NCBI RefSeq assembly: GCF_016859125.1
Contig: NZ_CP069338.1
Location: forward strand, 496,001 to 560,000
DNA from: Archangium violaceum
Lineage (GTDB): Bacteria > Myxococcota > Myxococcia > Myxococcales > Myxococcaceae
Direction: 5' to 3'
Length of the DNA stretch: 64,000 nt
Shown here: positions 38,032 through 47,082 of the stretch, piece after piece
How positions within the stretch are numbered: the stretch's first letter is position 1
Layout of the letters: the number at the start of each line of letters is the position of its first letter
Program-made: the position numbers and the translations under genes
The notes under the pieces: model-generated
The model's database searches: none
Told to the model about the DNA's origin: nothing
What the model saw: the letters and a program-made list of their open reading frames with translations, nothing else

Positions 38032-38976
38032 ATGGATCATCCCGACGATTCGCCGGTCTGCCTGGGCGCCATTTCGGGCTGGCTGGGGCCTGGAACGTCC
38101 GTTCCCCCCCTGCCGGCCTTGGATGACGAGGAAGGTCCGCGCCTGCCCGAGGGGCTGCCACCCGTGGTGGACTCCCACGTGCACCTCTTCCCGGACGGCG
38201 TGTTCGAGGCGGTGTGGCGCTGGTTCGACCAGTACGGCTGGCCCATCCGCTACAAGCTCCACACGCCCCAGGTGGTGTCCTTCCTGCTGTCACGGGGGGT
38301 GCACCGGGTGGTGGCGCTCCACTACGCGCACAAGCCGGGAATGGCGCGCTTCCTCAACGCCTACATCGCCGAGGTGGCCCGGGCCGAGCCGCGCGTCTGG
38401 GGGCTGGCCACCGTGCTGCCGGGCGAAGAGGGCGCGGCGGACATCCTCGCCGAGGCCTTCGCCGCGGGCCTCAAGGGCGTGAAGCTGCACTGCCATGTGC
38501 AGTGCTTCGCCCCGGACGCCCCCGCGCTGCACGAGGTGTACGCCGCCTGCGCGCGGGCCGGGCGGCCGTTGGTGATGCATGCCGGCCGCGAGCCCGCCAG
38601 CCCCCAGTACAAGTGCGACGTCCACGCCCTCTGCTCGGCCGAGCGGGTGGAGCGGGTCCTCGAGGAGCACCCGACCCTCAAGCTGTGCGTGCCCCACCTG
38701 GGAGCGGACGAGTTCGACGCCTACGAGCGGCTGCTGGAGCGCCACGACAACCTCTGGCTGGACACCACCATGGCCGTGGCCAACTACTTCCCCATGCGCG
38801 TCCCCCGCCGCTTGCTGGAGGTGCGTCCCGAGCGCATCCTCTACGGCACGGACTTTCCCAACCTGCCCTACGCCTGGGATCGCGAGCTCAAGCAGTTGCT
38901 GGCCCTGAAGCTCGGGGACGAGGTGGAGGCAGGCATCCTGGGGCAGAATTCCCTGAGACTTTTCGAGGGGTGTTGA
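38032..38976 (+). CDS. Amidohydrolase-family (Amidohydro_2) protein
   Basis: The 314-residue protein has an N-terminal ~40-residue extension, then a TIM-barrel with metal-site residues: VVDSHVHLFPDG (HxH), LVMHAGRE, LCVPHLGADEF, and YGTDFPNLPY (Asp). GLKGVKLHCHVQ carries the extra His/Lys position. Related proteins include decarboxylases such as ACMSD-type enzymes and lactonases, so hydrolysis or decarboxylation of a small carboxylated metabolite is likely. The particular substrate is unknown. The response regulator gene follows after ~100 bp. Confidence 0.85.
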   Translation: MDHPDDSPVCLGAISGWLGPGTSVPPLPALDDEEGPRLPEGLPPVVDSHVHLFPDGVFEAVWRWFDQYGWPIRYKLHTPQVVSFLLSRGVHRVVALHYAHKPGMARFLNAYIAEVARAEPRVWGLATVLPGEEGAADILAEAFAAGLKGVKLHCHVQCFAPDAPALHEVYAACARAGRPLVMHAGREPASPQYKCDVHALCSAERVERVLEEHPTLKLCVPHLGADEFDAYERLLERHDNLWLDTTMAVANYFPMRVPRRLLEVRPERILYGTDFPNLPYAWDRELKQLLALKLGDEVEAGILGQNSLRLFEGC

Positions 38977-39072
38977 AAAGCGGGCACACCCCTTCCGGAA
39001 CCGAGAAGCCATCCGCATCTTGCCCCCCATAGAATCCGCCATCCCCTCTGGAAGACGCTTCGAGGCCCCGAC

Positions 39073-39450
39073 ATGTCCTACATCCTGGTCGTCGACGACG
39101 ACGCGAGCCACCGCACGCTCATCTGCGATGCCCTGGAGGAGATGGGCTACCGCACCGAGCAGGCCGCCAACGGGCGAGAGGCCCTTGATCTGCTCGAGGG
39201 AGACATCCCCCAGGCCGTGCTGTTGGATCTGCGAATGCCCGTGATGAGTGGTTGGGGGCTGCTGGACGCGCTCAAGAAGATGCCGCGGGCGCGAGGGCTG
39301 CCGATCATCATCATCTCCGGCTATGGCTTCGAATGGGAGGCCGAGCTGGTCGGCGCCGCCGGCTACATCTCCAAGCCGGTGGACCTGGACAAGGTGAGGA
39401 TGACCGTGCAGCGCATCATCGGCCCGCCGGAGGTGGCCATGGTGCACTGA
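39073..39450 (+). CDS. Single-domain response regulator (CheY-like receiver)
   Basis: The 125-residue protein consists of one receiver domain. Acidic pocket VVDDDASHR, phospho-acceptor Asp52 in LLDLRMPVMSGWG, the Thr/Ser switch in IIIISGYGF, and the conserved Lys in YISKPVDLDKV are all present. No output domain is attached, so it likely relays signals by protein contact within a phosphorelay. No histidine kinase is adjacent, which is common in myxobacteria. Confidence 0.93.
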   Translation: MSYILVVDDDASHRTLICDALEEMGYRTEQAANGREALDLLEGDIPQAVLLDLRMPVMSGWGLLDALKKMPRARGLPIIIISGYGFEWEAELVGAAGYISKPVDLDKVRMTVQRIIGPPEVAMVH

Positions 39451-39466
39451 GCGGGCCCGGAGCCGC

Positions 39467-40194
39467 TCAGGCGAAGACGACGGTCTTGTTGCCGTGCGGC
39501 AACACCCGGTCCTCCAGGTGCCAGGTCACCGCGCGCGCCAGAACGGTGCGCTCCACCCGCCGCCCGATGCGGACCAGATCCGCCACCGCATCCCGATGCC
39601 CCACCCGATGGACGTCCTGGTCGATGATCGGCCCGGCGTCGAGCTCGGCCGTCACGTAGTGCGCCGTGGCGCCAATGAGCTTCACCCCTCGGGCATGCGC
39701 CTGGGCGTAGGGATTGGCGCCCACGAAGGCCGGTAGGAAGCTGTGGTGGATGTTGATGATGGGCCGGCCGAAGCGCTCGATGAACCCGGCGCTGAGGATC
39801 TGCATGTAGAGGACGATGAGGTCCACCTGGTGGGTCCTCATGAGCTCCAGCACCTCCGCCTCGGCCTGGGCCTTGGTGTCCGGGGTGACGGGGCGAAGAC
39901 GGCCATGCGCTTGACGCGCGCGGCGGGGGTGAGCTGCCACTGCATCCCGGAGCGCTCGGCCACCGGACGGAAGGACTGCTCCAGCGCGGGAAGCCGCTCC
40001 TGGAGCCCCGGGAGATCGAACTCCAGCCGCATGAAGAAGCGCAGGTCATCGGGCTCGGTGTGCTGATCCGAGTCCACGACGTTGGCCCCCTGCTCATAGA
40101 GAAGCTGGGACACGGCCGCCACCACACCCGGGCGGTCCGCGCAGGTGATGAGGAGCCGGGCCCGATTCACGTTCGTCTGAGAGAGAGATTGCAT
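39467..40194 (-). pseudogene. purU: Formyltetrahydrofolate deformylase, internally deleted
   Basis: ATG 40194 starts an ACT domain (RARLLITCADRPGVVAAVSQ) that reads correctly to KRMAVF near 39900. The next codons switch frame: the proper hydrolase half continues as [20 protein letters not shown] in another frame and runs to the stop at 39467, with [15 protein letters not shown] and [11 protein letters not shown]. In normal PurU about 45-50 residues, including a V(S)NH segment, lie between these parts; here they are missing. A deletion of about 150 bp, not a multiple of three, therefore separates the halves. The intact gene would release formate from 10-formyl-THF. Both halves keep good sequence, so the loss looks recent, or reflects an assembly error. 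Confidence 0.85.
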
Positions 40195-40323
40195 GGTTCG
40201 AAGTGCCCGGAAGGTGGAGATGGGAGGAATCCTACGCCAGGGGAGGCACCCCGGAGGACGATCTCCCGGCCTCGAGGGGGGGATTGCAGGGGGTGGCGGA
40301 GTCGGCTGAAATCCGGCCCTTTC

Positions 40324-41142
40324 ATGTCCCCCACCCCTCCAGATCTGGCCGTCGATGCCCACGGGCTCGTGAAGCGCTTCGGCGACTTCACCGCGCTCGA
40401 CGGGATGGAGCTGTCCATTCCCCGGGGCGCCTTCTACGCCTTCCTCGGCCCCAACGGGGCGGGCAAGTCCACCACCATCGCGCTGCTCACCGGGGTGTAC
40501 GCACCGGACGCCGGGCGGATTTCCCTCCTGGGGGTGGACGCGGTGGCGAAACCGCTGGAGGTGAAGCGCCACATCGGCGTGGTGCCCGAGGAGCTGAGCC
40601 TCTTCGAGCGGCTCACCGGGCGGCAATACCTCACCTTCTGCGGGCGGATGTATGGATTGAGCGGGGACGAGGCCGCCGCGCGGGCCGCCGAGCTGCTCGA
40701 GCTCACGGAGCTGACGTACAAGGCGGGCACGCTGGTGGCCGAGTACTCCAAGGGCATGCGGCGGCGGCTGGCCATCGCGGCGGCGCTCATCCACGCGCCG
40801 GAGCTGGTGCTGCTGGATGAACCCTTCGAGGGCATCGACGTGCTCGCCGCGGGCGTCATCCGCGAGCTGCTGCGCGAGCTGAGCCGGCGCGGAGTGACAC
40901 TGCTGCTCACCACACACGTGCTGGAGATCGCCGAGCGGCTGGCCACGCACGCGGGCGTCATCCGCGGCGGGAGGATGTTGGACCAGGGCACGGTGCGGCA
41001 GTTGATGGAGCGCTACGAGTCGCCCTCGCTGGAGGCCGTCTTCGAGAAGCTCATCTCCGTGCCGGCCGCGCGCAACGCGAAGCTGTCCTTCTACGGCGAC
41101 ACATCACCCACCCGGGCGGACACCCGCCGGGGGGCGGCATGA
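40324..41142 (+). CDS. ABC transporter ATP-binding protein
   Basis: ATG 40324 gives 272 residues. Walker A is GPNGAGKSTTIALL, the Q-loop equivalent is GVVPEELSLFERL (Pro-Glu where Gln is usual), the signature reads YSKGMRRRLAIAAALIH, Walker B is ELVLLDEPFEGID, and the H-loop is LTTHVLEIAERL. The signature replaces the usual LSGGQ with EYSKGM, as in several ABC-2 exporter ATPases. Its stop overlaps the start of the permease gene by 4 bp (ATGA), so the two form one exporter. Confidence 0.93.
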   Translation: MSPTPPDLAVDAHGLVKRFGDFTALDGMELSIPRGAFYAFLGPNGAGKSTTIALLTGVYAPDAGRISLLGVDAVAKPLEVKRHIGVVPEELSLFERLTGRQYLTFCGRMYGLSGDEAAARAAELLELTELTYKAGTLVAEYSKGMRRRLAIAAALIHAPELVLLDEPFEGIDVLAAGVIRELLRELSRRGVTLLLTTHVLEIAERLATHAGVIRGGRMLDQGTVRQLMERYESPSLEAVFEKLISVPAARNAKLSFYGDTSPTRADTRRGAA

Positions 41143-42797
41143 ACCGGCCGGCCGCACCGGGCTTCTTCCAGCACCTGTGGTTGCTGTGGGGTCTGCGTCT
41201 GAACATCGGGCTCAACCAGGGGCCGGGGAAGAGCCGGCTCATGGCGGTGGGCGCCTTCCTCCTCTCGAGCGCGCCGGCCTGGGGCCTGGGTGTGTCGTTC
41301 TACGGGCTGATGCGCCTGCGCCCCGTCGCCCAGAACGAGGTCTGGCCCTTCTTCATCCTCAACCTGCTGTGCTTCGTCACCTCGGCGGTATGGGTGATGT
41401 GGCCGCTGATGAGCGCGGGCGTGGATGACCACTCGGAGCTGAGCCGCTACGCGCCCTTCCCCATCTCCCCCTTCCGGCTGCTCATCGCCTCCACGGTGGC
41501 GAGCCTCTTCGAGCCACGCGCGCTCGTCTTCTACGCGCCGCTGACGGGAGCGGCGCTCGGGTATGCCTCCGTGCACACGGTGCGAATGAAGTGGATCGCC
41601 GTGCTGCTCTACGTGCTGTTCGCGCTGCTCAACGCGACCTGGAGCCGGGTGGGCCTGCACCTGGTGCTCAACGTGCTGCGAGCGAAGAACAGCGCGCAGC
41701 TCATCGGCGGCGGTTTCGTGTTCTTCCTCGTGGCCGCGTCCTTCATCCCCCCCATCGACACCTCGTGGCTGACCTCCGTGGTGGGCGAGGGGAGCGTGGA
41801 GAAGATGGACATGGACCTCATCGTCAACGCGACGCTCGCGCTCGGACGGGTGCCTCCAGGCTACTTCGGGGACGCGCTGCTGGAGCTCTCCTATGGCTAC
41901 CGGAGCAACGCCCTGGCCAATGGCGTGGGCATGCTCGTCTTCATGCTGATGGGGCTGGGAATCGCCTACGCGCTGCTGCTGTACTTCCACCGCAACGTGG
42001 GCCGCGCCGGCCCGGCGGTGAAGGAGGCCGGGGACAACGACCCGTTCGCCCGGACGCGCACCCGGTCCACCACGCTGCTCGTGCGCGAGGCGCTGGACCT
42101 GTGGCGCAACCCGCGCGCGCGGCTGCTCGCGTCCGTGCCCTTCGTGCTGGCCATCCTGCTGAAGCTGACCTCGGGACGGGCCCTCTTCGAATACATGCTG
42201 GGCGCGAGCGTGGATGCGTGGCTGATGGGCGGCCTGTGCATCTACGGCGCGGTGGTGATGGCGTCCACGTTCTCGCAGAACACGTTCGCCTATGACGGGC
42301 ACGGGCTGGCCATGCTCATCGCCGCGCCCGTGGAGCTGGGGGACGTGCTGCGGGCCAAGAACGTGGTGCAGGGCGCGGCCGCGAGCGGCATGGCCCTGCT
42401 CGTGGGCATCTTCTACCGGGTGTACTTCGGCAGGGGCACGGCGCTGGACTTCCTGTGCGCCATGGCGGCCGTGGGGGCCGTCGTCCCCGTGCTGCTCGCG
42501 GCGGGCAACTTCCTGTCGCTGTACTTCCCGGTGAAGTTCCACGCGAGCCTCAAGCGCCGGGACAAGCTGCCACTCACCGCGTCCGTGCTCGGCATCGTCG
42601 CGGCGAGCGTGGGGTGCGCCCCGTTCGCGTGGGCGCTGCGCTTCGCCGGGACGAGCGGGCCCGGCTGGCAGACACTGGCGATGATCACCCTGTGCGCCGG
42701 GGTGAACGCGGTGCTGTACCGCGCGCTGTTCCCCCTGGCCCTGCGGCTGCTCGAGCAGCGCCGGGAGATCGTCCTGCGCGCGGTGACACGGGAGTGA
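41139..42797 (+). CDS. ABC transporter permease
   Basis: The 552-residue partner of the upstream ATPase has about 12 hydrophobic segments, e.g. RLMAVGAFLLSSAPAWGLGV, FFILNLLCFVTSAVWVMW, GMLVFMLMGLGIAYALLLYF and AAVGAVVPVLLAAGNFLSLY. It resembles the large ABC-2 type (YhaP/ABC-exporter) permeases that work as a pair of 6-helix halves. The substrate is not evident; neighbours give no hint. Its 3' end is overlapped antisense by the minus-strand frame 42413-43273. Confidence 0.85.
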   Translation: MNRPAAPGFFQHLWLLWGLRLNIGLNQGPGKSRLMAVGAFLLSSAPAWGLGVSFYGLMRLRPVAQNEVWPFFILNLLCFVTSAVWVMWPLMSAGVDDHSELSRYAPFPISPFRLLIASTVASLFEPRALVFYAPLTGAALGYASVHTVRMKWIAVLLYVLFALLNATWSRVGLHLVLNVLRAKNSAQLIGGGFVFFLVAASFIPPIDTSWLTSVVGEGSVEKMDMDLIVNATLALGRVPPGYFGDALLELSYGYRSNALANGVGMLVFMLMGLGIAYALLLYFHRNVGRAGPAVKEAGDNDPFARTRTRSTTLLVREALDLWRNPRARLLASVPFVLAILLKLTSGRALFEYMLGASVDAWLMGGLCIYGAVVMASTFSQNTFAYDGHGLAMLIAAPVELGDVLRAKNVVQGAAASGMALLVGIFYRVYFGRGTALDFLCAMAAVGAVVPVLLAAGNFLSLYFPVKFHASLKRRDKLPLTASVLGIVAASVGCAPFAWALRFAGTSGPGWQTLAMITLCAGVNAVLYRALFPLALRLLEQRREIVLRAVTRE

Positions 42798-43273
42798 CTG
42801 AACTCCTTCTCTTGCCGAATCAACTCCAGACTCCCCTTGACGTCTCCGTACTGGGCATGCTCTGGCGAGAGGGATTGAAAGTGGCGCTCGGCCAGATTCA
42901 GCATGCGCCTCGCAGCCGGCAGGTGCTCCGGGTGGCATTTCGCCCATCGTGCGAACAGAATGGCCACATGCACCCGTCGCTCGACGTCCGTATAACCCAG
43001 CCCTCGGATGCGACGAAGGGCATGCCCGAAATCCGACCAGGGCGCATTCAGACCCAAGGCACCCAAAAGGATTTCCTCCGCGATGCGCCGACGTGTCTCC
43101 AAGTGCTCCCAGGGGGTTTTCACTGAGGCAAGCACCTCGCGCTGTAAGGCCAGGAACGCCCTTTCGTACTCCTCGAAAGGGGCATCCACCAGAGCCACAT
43201 AGAGCCTGGCGATGGCATCAGCTCCCGCCATCCACCGCGCCTGGAAGTCTTCGCCTCCCTGACTCACGGGCAA
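42413..43273 (-). CDS. Hypothetical protein with run-on antisense 3' end
   Basis: From TTG 43273 (or GTG 43267) the frame encodes a plausible helical protein (FQARWMAGADAIARLYVALV, YERAFLALQREVLASV, HVAILFARWAKCHPEHLPAA) of about 160 residues. It then continues without a stop into sequence antisense to the ABC permease gene, down to 42413. The first part uses more A/T third positions than neighbouring genes, suggesting acquisition. The original stop was probably lost when the 3' end was truncated at about 42797. No family is recognised. Confidence 0.5.
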   Translation of the reverse strand: MPVSQGGEDFQARWMAGADAIARLYVALVDAPFEEYERAFLALQREVLASVKTPWEHLETRRRIAEEILLGALGLNAPWSDFGHALRRIRGLGYTDVERRVHVAILFARWAKCHPEHLPAARRMLNLAERHFQSLSPEHAQYGDVKGSLELIRQEKEFSHSRVTARRTISRRCSSSRRARGNSARYSTAFTPAHRVIIASVCQPGPLVPAKRSAHANGAHPTLAATMPSTDAVSGSLSRRLRLAWNFTGKYSDRKLPAASSTGTTAPTAAMAHRKSSAVPLPKYTR

Positions 43274-43329
43274 GGCCTACCCTATAGGCACGCACTCGCC
43301 CATCCTGCTCGCCCCACTGACGGTGGGCC

Positions 43330-43878
43330 TCAGCCGCCCACCGGGCCCAGGTCGGTCTTCCGTCCCTTGCCCCACTGCAAGCCGAGCTGCGCCCGGTAGT
43401 CCGTGAAGAGGGAGGCGGCGATGGTGCTCGCCCCCACCAGGGTGTGCATCAGGGTCACCCACCGGCTACGCCGCGAGTAGCCGAAGACGAAGGGCGCGGC
43501 GATGACGCCGATGCTCCACACGTAGTCGATCACCTCGTGCACCTCGATGGGGATGAGCTTCTTGAGGCTCAACCGGTAATCGGTGAGCAGCGCCACGCCC
43601 GCCCCCGCGAAACCGAACGCCAGTCCCGCCGTGCAAGCCGCCTTCGAGCCGGACAACAGCCCCACTCCGGCCACCGTGAGCGCCCCCTGGTAATCCAGCA
43701 GCGAGTGCAGATCCTGCGGGATGCGCCGGCTCAGCGGCAGCCGGCCCAGCAGGGGCAACGCGGGGATTCCGGCCGCCGCACTCCGGTCCATGATTCCCTT
43801 GCGGCTCTCGCGCACCGCCGTGGGAACGGGGACGGGCTGGCGAGGGGTCTTCTTGTCCGGGGTGGGCGTTGTGTCCAT
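43330..43878 (-). CDS. Small multi-pass membrane protein
   Basis: ATG 43878, with AAGGAG six bases upstream, gives 182 residues. After a Pro-rich cytoplasmic start (TPTPDKKTPRQPVPVP) come about four membrane segments: LDYQGALTVAGVGLLSGSKA, CTAGLAFGFAGAGVALL, VIDYVWSIGVIAAPFVFGY and TLMHTLVGASTIAASLF. Conserved-looking charged positions include the HEVIDY and FTDYRAQ stretches, reminiscent of SPW-repeat-like proteins. No specific function can be stated. Confidence 0.78.
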   Translation of the reverse strand: MDTTPTPDKKTPRQPVPVPTAVRESRKGIMDRSAAAGIPALPLLGRLPLSRRIPQDLHSLLDYQGALTVAGVGLLSGSKAACTAGLAFGFAGAGVALLTDYRLSLKKLIPIEVHEVIDYVWSIGVIAAPFVFGYSRRSRWVTLMHTLVGASTIAASLFTDYRAQLGLQWGKGRKTDLGPVGG

Positions 43879-44088
43879 GCACGGCTCCTTGGGAGAAAGG
43901 ACATCCCAACGGTAGGCACCCGGGAGGACCACGACCGGGCCCCCCACGCACGCCCGGTTGGGGTACAGCCACTCGGAACGGCTTCGTGCCACTCCATCCG
44001 CGCGTCCGACCTCGCACGTCCCGCGTGCGTTCCCGTTGACGGGAGGCACGACCTCTGCCGTAAGGTGGCGGTTCCTACGGGAGGAGTC

Positions 44089-45012
44089 ATGCGAACATCC
44101 ACCGCCGTCCAGGCCGCCATCCTCACGCTCACCCTGCTGGCCAGGAGCGCCGTGGCCCAGGTTCCCGCCTCCGAGCTGACACGCACGCTCACCGTTCCGG
44201 CGCCCCCGGACGGCGATGCGCCCTCGTCCCCCATCTACGTCCGCAAGCAGATGGTGACGACGCTCCAGTTCGAGCTGCCCCTCCGAGCCGTCACGCTCTC
44301 CGGGCCCGGAGCGGAACACGTCGCCGTCCAGCGACTCGGTGTGGACGCCGTCATCGTCCGTCCCGCGAAGCACCTGCCCACCTGGCACAAGCCCACCCTG
44401 GAGATCACCGCCGAGGATGGTGCACGCCATGTCTTCGCGCTCGTGATGGACGAGAACGAGATGGACGTGCAGGTGTTCATCCAGCGCGGCCAGTGCATCA
44501 CGTCCGAACCGGAGAACCTCGATGCCGCAGGGGCGGAGCTGCTGCTCCGCGAGCCCGTGCGCACCATCCGCCAGCTCTCGTTCCGGCAGGACATCAAGGA
44601 GGCGGGGGAGGAAGGCGTCAAACTCCAGGTCTGGGGTGCCCTTCCGCTTTCAAGGCTCGCGGTCGTGGCCCTGAGCATCGAGTCGACAGGAGAGCCCTTT
44701 GCGTTCGGCCATGTTCGCTTCGATGGCCCTCTCGGACGCATCAAGGTGCTCGGCACTCGTCTGGATGCCGAGGGAAACATCTCCATCGTGGTGAAGCGTC
44801 CCGAGGCCGAAGCCGATGGCATTGCCTATTCGCTCGTGGTGAGCGAACGCAACGGGCCGCGAAAGCTCGTCGCGAAGGTCATTCCCTGGCCCACTCCGCC
44901 AGACTCAGCGCCGCGCCAACCACTGGGGGCGGAAGGGCATCCCGAAGCTGATCCAGATGGTCGACGCCGCGATGGGGAACTCTCCAGGCCGAAGCTCCTC
45001 CAACGCCGCTAG
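44089..45012 (+). CDS. DUF2381-like secreted protein
   Basis: ATG 44089 with GGGAGGAG upstream gives 307 residues, with a signal peptide cleaved near ARSAVAQ. The body (YVRKQMVTTLQFELPLRAVT, PTLEITAEDGARHVFALVM, VQVFIQRGQC, LRAVTLSGPG) resembles the myxobacterial paralogous family DUF2381/TIGR02268, which often accompanies kinase-linked lipoproteins. The last ~35 codons overlap the convergent gene at 44905 and lose the family character, so the original stop may lie earlier or be lost. The function of the family is unknown. Confidence 0.7.
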   Translation: MRTSTAVQAAILTLTLLARSAVAQVPASELTRTLTVPAPPDGDAPSSPIYVRKQMVTTLQFELPLRAVTLSGPGAEHVAVQRLGVDAVIVRPAKHLPTWHKPTLEITAEDGARHVFALVMDENEMDVQVFIQRGQCITSEPENLDAAGAELLLREPVRTIRQLSFRQDIKEAGEEGVKLQVWGALPLSRLAVVALSIESTGEPFAFGHVRFDGPLGRIKVLGTRLDAEGNISIVVKRPEAEADGIAYSLVVSERNGPRKLVAKVIPWPTPPDSAPRQPLGAEGHPEADPDGRRRDGELSRPKLLQRR

Positions 45013-46077
45013 CATCTTCGGGTCGTCGTTGCCGACATTCACGCCCGGATGAGAACCAGGGCCCCATCGATCCAATCCGGGCTCCTTGCCCCAGACGTCA
45101 TAGCCGATGGCGCAGATAGGTAGCTTGCGGCCATCCGCCAACTCCAATCGGTCGAACTGGATGGACATCCGCTGCCCGTAGCTCTTCGCCCGGCCAAACA
45201 GCTTCGCCCCCTTCATGCGCCGCCCCAGCTCCGAGCGGGGAAACTCCGGTCCCAGGTGCAGGCCCTCCCAGCGCGCAACCAGCGGCCCCTCCTTCATGAA
45301 GAGCGGCGTCGCCCGCCGACGGCTGAAGTCGAGTTCCAAACCCACGTCATACGGCTCGCCCGTGCCCAGCCCCAGTGCCTCGATGGCCACCCGCGCCTCC
45401 TTCGGGCAGTCCTCCAGCCACTCGGTGTCCACCTGACGTACCTGCACCGCCGCGCAGGCGCTCGCCGACAGGCCGATGCACAGTGTCAGCATCTTCATGT
45501 TCACGCTCACCTCCGCCGTCTCGGGCGGATTGCTGCTCTTGGACGACACGGGTCTGCTTCCTTTCTCCTTCTTCGCGTCCCGAGGCTTGTAGAGGTCGAT
45601 CTCCGGGGTTTCGAAGTAGTTGCTCTCGATGCGCAGGAACTCACTGAAGAACCTGGGGATCTTCAAGACGGCCCAGGCTTCTCCCGTCCCCATGTGCGAC
45701 TCGAGGAAGAGGCGCAACCAGAGCGACCGGATACCGGGCTCGCAGAGCCCATGAGGCATCTCCTCGAGGAGCCGCACGTCTCCCGTCAACGGCCGCCGCC
45801 CATCCCTCCATGGCCCCTCCAACCCCAGCTTCGGAACCCACACCAGGTTGCCATCCTTGCCGAGATCTTCTTCCGAGTCCCAATTCTCGCCCTCCCCCGC
45901 CTCCTCCACCCAGGCGTCTTCCAGGGTCTCCGGTATATCCACCCCTTCTTGCCGGGGCGATTCCACCGGGCCACCCCTTTCCGGCTGGACCCTCCCGCGC
46001 AGGACCCGCCCGAGGCCCACGCCTACGAGAAACAGGCACAGCAGCAACACCACCACCCTGCCAATACGCGCGGCCAT
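44905..46077 (-). CDS. Membrane-anchored protein fused to a lipoprotein-like domain
   Basis: The full frame is 390 residues. The N-terminal part has one membrane anchor (VVVLLLCLFLVGVGLGRVL) and an acidic linker. At residue 194 a second start-like segment, MKMLTLCIGLSASACAAVQ, begins with GGAGG and good spacing just upstream at ATG 45498. That suggests two adjacent genes whose reading frames have fused, or a downstream gene that can start internally. The C-terminal 197 residues (DTEWLEDCPKEARVAIEALG, SIQFDRLELADGRKLPICAI) resemble secreted domains found next to DUF2381 genes and in myxobacterial kinases. It converges on the DUF2381-like gene with a 108-bp overlap. Confidence 0.6.
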   Translation of the reverse strand: MAARIGRVVVLLLCLFLVGVGLGRVLRGRVQPERGGPVESPRQEGVDIPETLEDAWVEEAGEGENWDSEEDLGKDGNLVWVPKLGLEGPWRDGRRPLTGDVRLLEEMPHGLCEPGIRSLWLRLFLESHMGTGEAWAVLKIPRFFSEFLRIESNYFETPEIDLYKPRDAKKEKGSRPVSSKSSNPPETAEVSVNMKMLTLCIGLSASACAAVQVRQVDTEWLEDCPKEARVAIEALGLGTGEPYDVGLELDFSRRRATPLFMKEGPLVARWEGLHLGPEFPRSELGRRMKGAKLFGRAKSYGQRMSIQFDRLELADGRKLPICAIGYDVWGKEPGLDRWGPGSHPGVNVGNDDPKMLAALEELRPGEFPIAASTIWISFGMPFRPQWLARR

Positions 46078-46246
46078 CGAGACCCAACCTCCTCTCGGGC
46101 GACCTCACTCGCGAGGTTCCCTCGCGCAGCATAACCCACCTTCCCGGTCTGCTGTCGAGGCATGCCCTCGGATGTCACCTTGCCAGCCCGCTCCCGGACC
46201 ACGGCCCCCGAGCCCACGCCGCCCCACCGTGTTAAAAAGTGCCCTC

Positions 46247-47032
46247 ATGCCCATCGCCGAGCTCAACCACCAAGGTCTCTATTTCGAGGACTCCGGCGGC
46301 TCCGGTCCCGCCGTCATCCTCGGTCACGGCTTCCTCATGGATGGCCGTATGTTCGACGCGCAGGTGCAGGCGCTCGCCCCCGGCTTCCGCGTCATCCGCT
46401 GGGACGCTCGCGGCTTCGGCCGCACCCGCTGGGACGGCAAGCCCTTCAACCTCTACGACTCAGCCGCTGACTGCGTCGCCCTGCTCGACCACCTCGGCAT
46501 CCAGCAGGCGGTTGTCGGCGGCATGTCCCAGGGCGGCTACTGCGCCCTCCGCGTCGCCCTGCGCTACCCCGAGCGCGTCCGGGCCCTCGTCCTCATGAGC
46601 ACCCGCGGCACCCTCGACGAGGAGGAGGTCCGCGCCGGGTACCGCCAGGTGCGCGACCTGTGGGGGACTCCGGGCGCCACCGAGAACATCGTCCAGAACC
46701 TTGCTGGCGGCATCATCGGCGACTCGCGCTTCCACTCCCCGTGGCTCGACCGCTGGCGCCAGACGCCCAAGGCGAACTTCGTCGCCGCCATGAACAACCT
46801 CATCGAGCGAGATGACATCAAGAACCGGCTCGGGGACATCCGCTGCCCGGCCATCGTGTTCCATGGCACCGATGACAACGGCATTCCCCACTCGGAGGGC
46901 GAGTACCTCCACAAGGCCCTGCCGAACAGCAAGCGCTTCGTCTCCGTGCCCGGCGCCGCGCACGCGGCCAACCTCACCCACCCCGAGGTCGTCAATCCTC
47001 CGCTGGTGGAGTTCCTGCGCGCCCTCGCGTAG
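46247..47032 (+). CDS. Alpha/beta-fold hydrolase
   Basis: The 261-residue protein begins MPIAELNHQGLYFEDSGGSG. The nucleophile elbow is GGMSQGGYCAL (Ser), the oxyanion stretch is LGHGFLMDGRMF, the acid is probably the Asp of HGTDDNGIP, and the catalytic His is in GAAHAANLTHPE. The layout is close to 3-oxoadipate enol-lactonase and esterase-type hydrolases. No signal peptide is present. The substrate is not determinable. Confidence 0.9.
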   Translation: MPIAELNHQGLYFEDSGGSGPAVILGHGFLMDGRMFDAQVQALAPGFRVIRWDARGFGRTRWDGKPFNLYDSAADCVALLDHLGIQQAVVGGMSQGGYCALRVALRYPERVRALVLMSTRGTLDEEEVRAGYRQVRDLWGTPGATENIVQNLAGGIIGDSRFHSPWLDRWRQTPKANFVAAMNNLIERDDIKNRLGDIRCPAIVFHGTDDNGIPHSEGEYLHKALPNSKRFVSVPGAAHAANLTHPEVVNPPLVEFLRALA

Positions 47033-47082
47033 TGCGCTCACCCGGGTGGGAATTGAAAAGGGAGCACGGGTCGTCCCCGTGC

